A DNA stretch of 5,161 nucleotides from Pelotomaculum_B sp041645005 (lineage in GTDB: Bacteria; Bacillota; Desulfotomaculia; Desulfotomaculales; Pelotomaculaceae): assembly GCA_041645005.1 (NCBI GenBank), contig JBAZQW010000177.1:1-5161 (forward strand). Reading direction: 5' to 3'. Below, piece after piece: positions 5,116-5,161 of the stretch (positions within the stretch are counted from its first letter, which is position 1; every line of letters starts with the position of its first letter). The notes under the pieces are model-generated. The model saw only the letters and a list, made by a program, of their open reading frames with translations. It was not told the origin of the DNA and made no database searches. The translations under genes and the position numbers were made by a program.

Positions 5116-5161
5116 CTAATCTAAAATATACACTTTAACCCGCCTTAAGCCCCAACTCATG
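5116..5161 (-). CDS. C-terminus of a probable 3D-domain (YabE-like) protein, cut by the right edge
   Basis: The last 14 complete codons and a TAG stop (5118-5116) are visible, ending SWGLRRVKVYILD. This resembles the usual end of 3D-domain proteins (…WGRRxVxVYIL), which are murein-degrading or cell-wall enzymes of the YabE/YuiC/Rpf-like type. In B. subtilis yabE lies just upstream of rnmV and rsmA, so the position fits. A GNRA-loop terminator follows within four bases. The evidence is a very short match remembered from the family, so the identity needs the neighbouring sequence. Confidence 0.58.
   Translation of the reverse strand, partial: MSWGLRRVKVYILD

Noticed and set aside
4796..5119. 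Plus-strand frame of 107 codons over the start of rsmA
   Set aside because: Antisense to the conserved SAM-binding region and crosses a terminator hairpin.

Overview
The window looks like chromosomal DNA from an endospore-forming Firmicute, most likely a Clostridia of the Desulfotomaculum/Pelotomaculum (Peptococcaceae-like) type. The evidence is a clear YabG sporulation protease, an rsmA (ksgA) gene in the neighbourhood where spore-formers keep yabG, a YkuK-family RNase H-like gene, Gram-positive Shine-Dalgarno sequences and short intrinsic terminators. The genus is inferred from protein character and gene order, not proven.

Layout from right to left, following the main (minus) transcription direction. 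At the right edge are the last codons of a gene whose end resembles the C-terminus of a 3D-domain (YabE-like) protein, followed by a strong GNRA-loop terminator. Next come rsmA (TTG start) and a ykuK-family gene, which ends inside a perfect 12-bp inverted repeat acting as a bidirectional terminator. On the plus strand, converging on that terminator, is a family 2 glycosyltransferase. It is divergent from yabG across 127 bp. yabG is followed on the minus strand by a trypsin-like serine protease with an intact His-Asp-Ser triad, a 138-residue protein of unknown function, and possibly the start of another gene running off the left edge.

The main point of interest is the left two thirds. yabG, the glycosyltransferase and, more weakly, the serine protease each have a CATATGNT(T/A)-type box that fits the -10 element of mother-cell sigma-K promoters. 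In Bacillus subtilis yabG is a sigma-K gene. The arrangement suggests a late-sporulation module: two proteases of different catalytic class (cysteine-type YabG and a chymotrypsin-fold serine protease), a small partner of unknown function and a soluble glycosyltransferase, all plausibly acting on the spore coat or outer layers. This is inference from promoter-like sequences and context. No mobile element, CRISPR array, tRNA or rRNA is visible, and no stretch over 300 bases lacks a gene.
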